Below, in pieces: positions 63,008-64,000 of a stretch of 64,000 nt of DNA. The position numbers were made by a program, and so were the translations under genes. The DNA is from Myroides sp. NP-2. Lineage in GTDB: Bacteria; Bacteroidota; Bacteroidia; Flavobacteriales; Flavobacteriaceae. A model generated the notes under the pieces. That model did not search any database, was not told the DNA's origin, and saw only the letters and a list, made by a program, of their open reading frames with translations. The stretch covers positions 484,809 to 548,808 of the forward strand of contig NZ_JACHTD010000001.1 of the NCBI RefSeq assembly GCF_014145665.1. Reading direction: 5' to 3'. Within the stretch, counting starts at the first letter, position 1. Each line of letters opens with the position of its first letter.

Positions 63008-63115
63008 TTAGTCCTCCTCACCAAACCATGTAGCTAAAACACCTACACCTATATAAAAGGAGTTTCCGTACCAAGACGCTTGAGTTGTATTTCCTTCCTT
63101 ATATATGGATTGTAC
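63008..63115 (-). pseudogene. C-terminal fragment of a degraded membrane-protein gene
   Basis: On the minus strand 35 codons without a start read VQSIYKEGNTTQASWYGNSF followed by YIGVGVLATWFGEED and a stop. The composition and the hydrophobic stretch ending in an acidic tail look like a genuine protein C terminus. Two stops directly upstream close the frame, so it is at best a remnant. Parent family not recognised. Confidence 0.35.
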
Positions 63116-63259
63116 TTAATTAGTAGGTCCCTATGATCAAAAGTTATTTTCTTTTTTTGGTCACTGGATTTACTTTTTGCGCTTTCCTTTTCATTCTTTA
63201 TAACCCTCCTACAAAGGTTGTGATTGGTTGTTGTAGTTGTTTTTCATGTCTCTGCTTCG

Positions 63260-63331
63260 ACTCCCCTCCAACACTTCTTCGACAAAAAGGTCTTTTTTCC
63301 AGTAACTGTGCAGGGAGAGTTGGAGGGGAGT
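63260..63331. repeat. 13-bp perfect inverted repeat with 46-bp spacer
   Basis: ACTCCCCTCCAAC (63260-63272) and GTTGGAGGGGAGT (63319-63331). It is much more GC-rich than the surroundings. A further GTTGGAG copy follows at 63330-63336. Confidence 0.7.
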
Positions 63332-63503
63332 TGGAGAGGAACACCAAGAAATAGGAGACAAACCTCACGACGAGCGAACCGCGCAACCTACAAAAAACAA
63401 AAGCCAACAAAAAAAGCGAAAAAATTTTTTCGATCTAACGTGCGTTATAGTAATGAGTTGTGAATAAAAGTGGAATTTCACTGAAAAAAAAGCAACAAAT
63501 AAT

Positions 63504-63533
63504 TTGGAAGTGGTGAAAAAGGTACTACTTTTG
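63504..63533 (+). promoter_or_regulatory. rRNA operon promoter P1
   Basis: TTG (63504-63506), 19 bp spacer, TACTTTTG (63526-63533), then CATCCGC. First of four tandem promoters before the 16S gene. Confidence 0.75.
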
Positions 63534-63617
63534 CATCCGCATTAAACAAGCAGACGTTCATAGAAAAGCAGTAGAAAAGACTTGAGATTAGTTCAAAAAT
63601 ATTTTTTAAAAATAAAT

Positions 63618-63649
63618 TTGGATAATCGAAATAAAGAGTCTTATCTTTG
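63618..63649 (+). promoter_or_regulatory. rRNA operon promoter P2
   Basis: TTG (63618-63620), 21 bp spacer, TATCTTTG (63642-63649), then CAGTCCGCTTC. Confidence 0.75.
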
Positions 63650-63715
63650 CAGTCCGCTTCAGTAAACACTGAGGGTTGGTGAAAAGTGATGAAAAAATAT
63701 TTTTCAAAAAAAGTT

Positions 63716-63745
63716 TTGCTAATTCAAATAAAGTTTTTACTTTTG
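63716..63745 (+). promoter_or_regulatory. rRNA operon promoter P3
   Basis: TTG (63716-63718), 19 bp spacer, TACTTTTG (63738-63745), then CACTCGCTTTGG. Confidence 0.8.
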
Positions 63746-63805
63746 CACTCGCTTTGGTAAACATCGAATAACGAAAAAGAGAAAAGAAAAAATTCTAAAT
63801 TTTTT

Positions 63806-63835
63806 TTGTCAATTCAAAAAAGTTGTTTACTTTTG
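63806..63835 (+). promoter_or_regulatory. rRNA operon promoter P4
   Basis: TTG (63806-63808), 19 bp spacer, TACTTTTG (63828-63835), then CACTCGCTTCG. It is 140 bp before the 16S 5' end, and shares with P3 the spacer start TCAATTCAAA or CTAATTCAAA. Confidence 0.8.
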
Positions 63836-63974
63836 CACTCGCTTCGAAAAATAAGTAGAAGAGAGATTGAAACACGATCATAGACATATTGGACAACAGC
63901 ATACAAATTAAAGAGAGTAAGGTGATCTTAGGATCACGAATAAACTAGCTAACTTTTTACAATATTAAAAATAT

Positions 63975-64000
63975 ACGATGAAGAGTTTGATCCTGGCTCA
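63975..64000 (+). rRNA. 16S ribosomal RNA, first 26 bases (continues beyond window)
   Basis: GATGAAGAGTTTGATCCTGG (63977-63996) plus CTCA contains the universal 27F primer site. By alignment with the E. coli 5' end the mature RNA would start near 63975. Too short for taxonomic use. Confidence 0.95.

Larger units (their letters stand above)
62902..63500. other. Gene-poor region upstream of the rRNA promoters
   Basis: About 600 bp without an intact gene that I can support. It holds a degenerate coding fragment (63008-63115), an inverted repeat (63260-63331) and the 16-bp palindrome CGAAAAAATTTTTTCG at 63417-63432. Open frames of 70-80 codons around 63.1-63.5 kb have unusual composition and run through the inverted repeat, so I do not call them genes. 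Confidence 0.6.

Noticed and set aside
63133..63463. Open frames of 70-80 codons before the rRNA promoters
   Set aside because: Overlapping frames on both strands cover the inverted repeat; they have odd cysteine- or arginine-rich composition and no promoter or start context.
1..64000. Mobile elements, CRISPR arrays, prophage, tRNA genes
   Set aside because: I looked for transposase-like frames with terminal repeats, regularly spaced direct repeats, phage gene order and tRNA-like TTCGA arms. Nothing convincing appears; the only tandem array is GTTAAT, which has no spacers.

Overview
The window looks like chromosome of a low-GC Bacteroidota, most likely a Flavobacteriaceae. The evidence is the -33 TTG / -7 TAnnTTTG promoter type before many genes, type IX secretion (T9SS) C-terminal sorting domains on two exported proteins, a fused ccoNO gene, the rpmB-rpmG-DUF4295-ftsY ribosomal block, and weak or absent Shine-Dalgarno sequences. 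Myroides is my guess for the genus, but the sequence does not prove it. The first bases of a 16S rRNA gene close the window on the right. I saw no insertion sequence, prophage, CRISPR array or tRNA.

Positions 1-9.1 kb hold a high-affinity cbb3 oxidase locus: the start of a CRP/FNR-type regulator (minus strand), then ccoI, ccoS, ccoNO, ccoQ, ccoP, ccoG, ccoH and a DsbD_2/SafE-like membrane protein. A diheme cytochrome c peroxidase follows at 10.8 kb. Positions 12-17.6 kb hold housekeeping genes (DnaQ-like exonuclease, FAH hydrolase, cinA, L28, L33, ftsY, a DciA-like DUF721 protein). Positions 17.6-26.3 kb form a partial denitrification island: a small unknown gene, quinol NO reductase norZ, the Fe-S repair protein Ric, a CopD-like protein, an HxlR/MFS pair, and a minus-strand operon nirK (with fused cytochrome c) - SUMF1 protein - SCO1.

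Positions 26.4-36.6 kb hold sigma factor, glycosyltransferase, murB and recF on the minus strand, then a TPR protein, ribH, mutL, two rhomboids and a membrane endonuclease/phosphatase-fold protein. Positions 36.6-47 kb are transporter- and regulator-rich (four MFS-type or AraC-linked units), with dipeptidyl peptidase III and a T9SS-exported SGNH hydrolase. Positions 47-62.9 kb hold a DsbA-like protein, a striking GTTAAT tandem array, sbcD-sbcC, a TonB-like protein convergent with exbD/exbB, fhs, PhnA, Nudix, SUKH-like, dispanin and DUF2752 proteins and a T9SS-exported subtilase. The last 1.1 kb is gene-poor and ends in four tandem rRNA promoters.

The most coherent signal is regulatory. Four respiratory promoters (ccoI, ccoS, the peroxidase and nirK) carry an FNR-like box whose centre lies exactly 33 bp upstream of the centre of the -7 element. 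Three nitrogen-oxide promoters (the small gene at 17.7 kb, norZ, nirK) share a second, different palindrome, AAAAGACATTTWTGTCYT. Together they suggest a two-layer oxygen/NO control circuit in which the nirK promoter integrates both signals, with an unrecognised 67-residue protein as an extra member.
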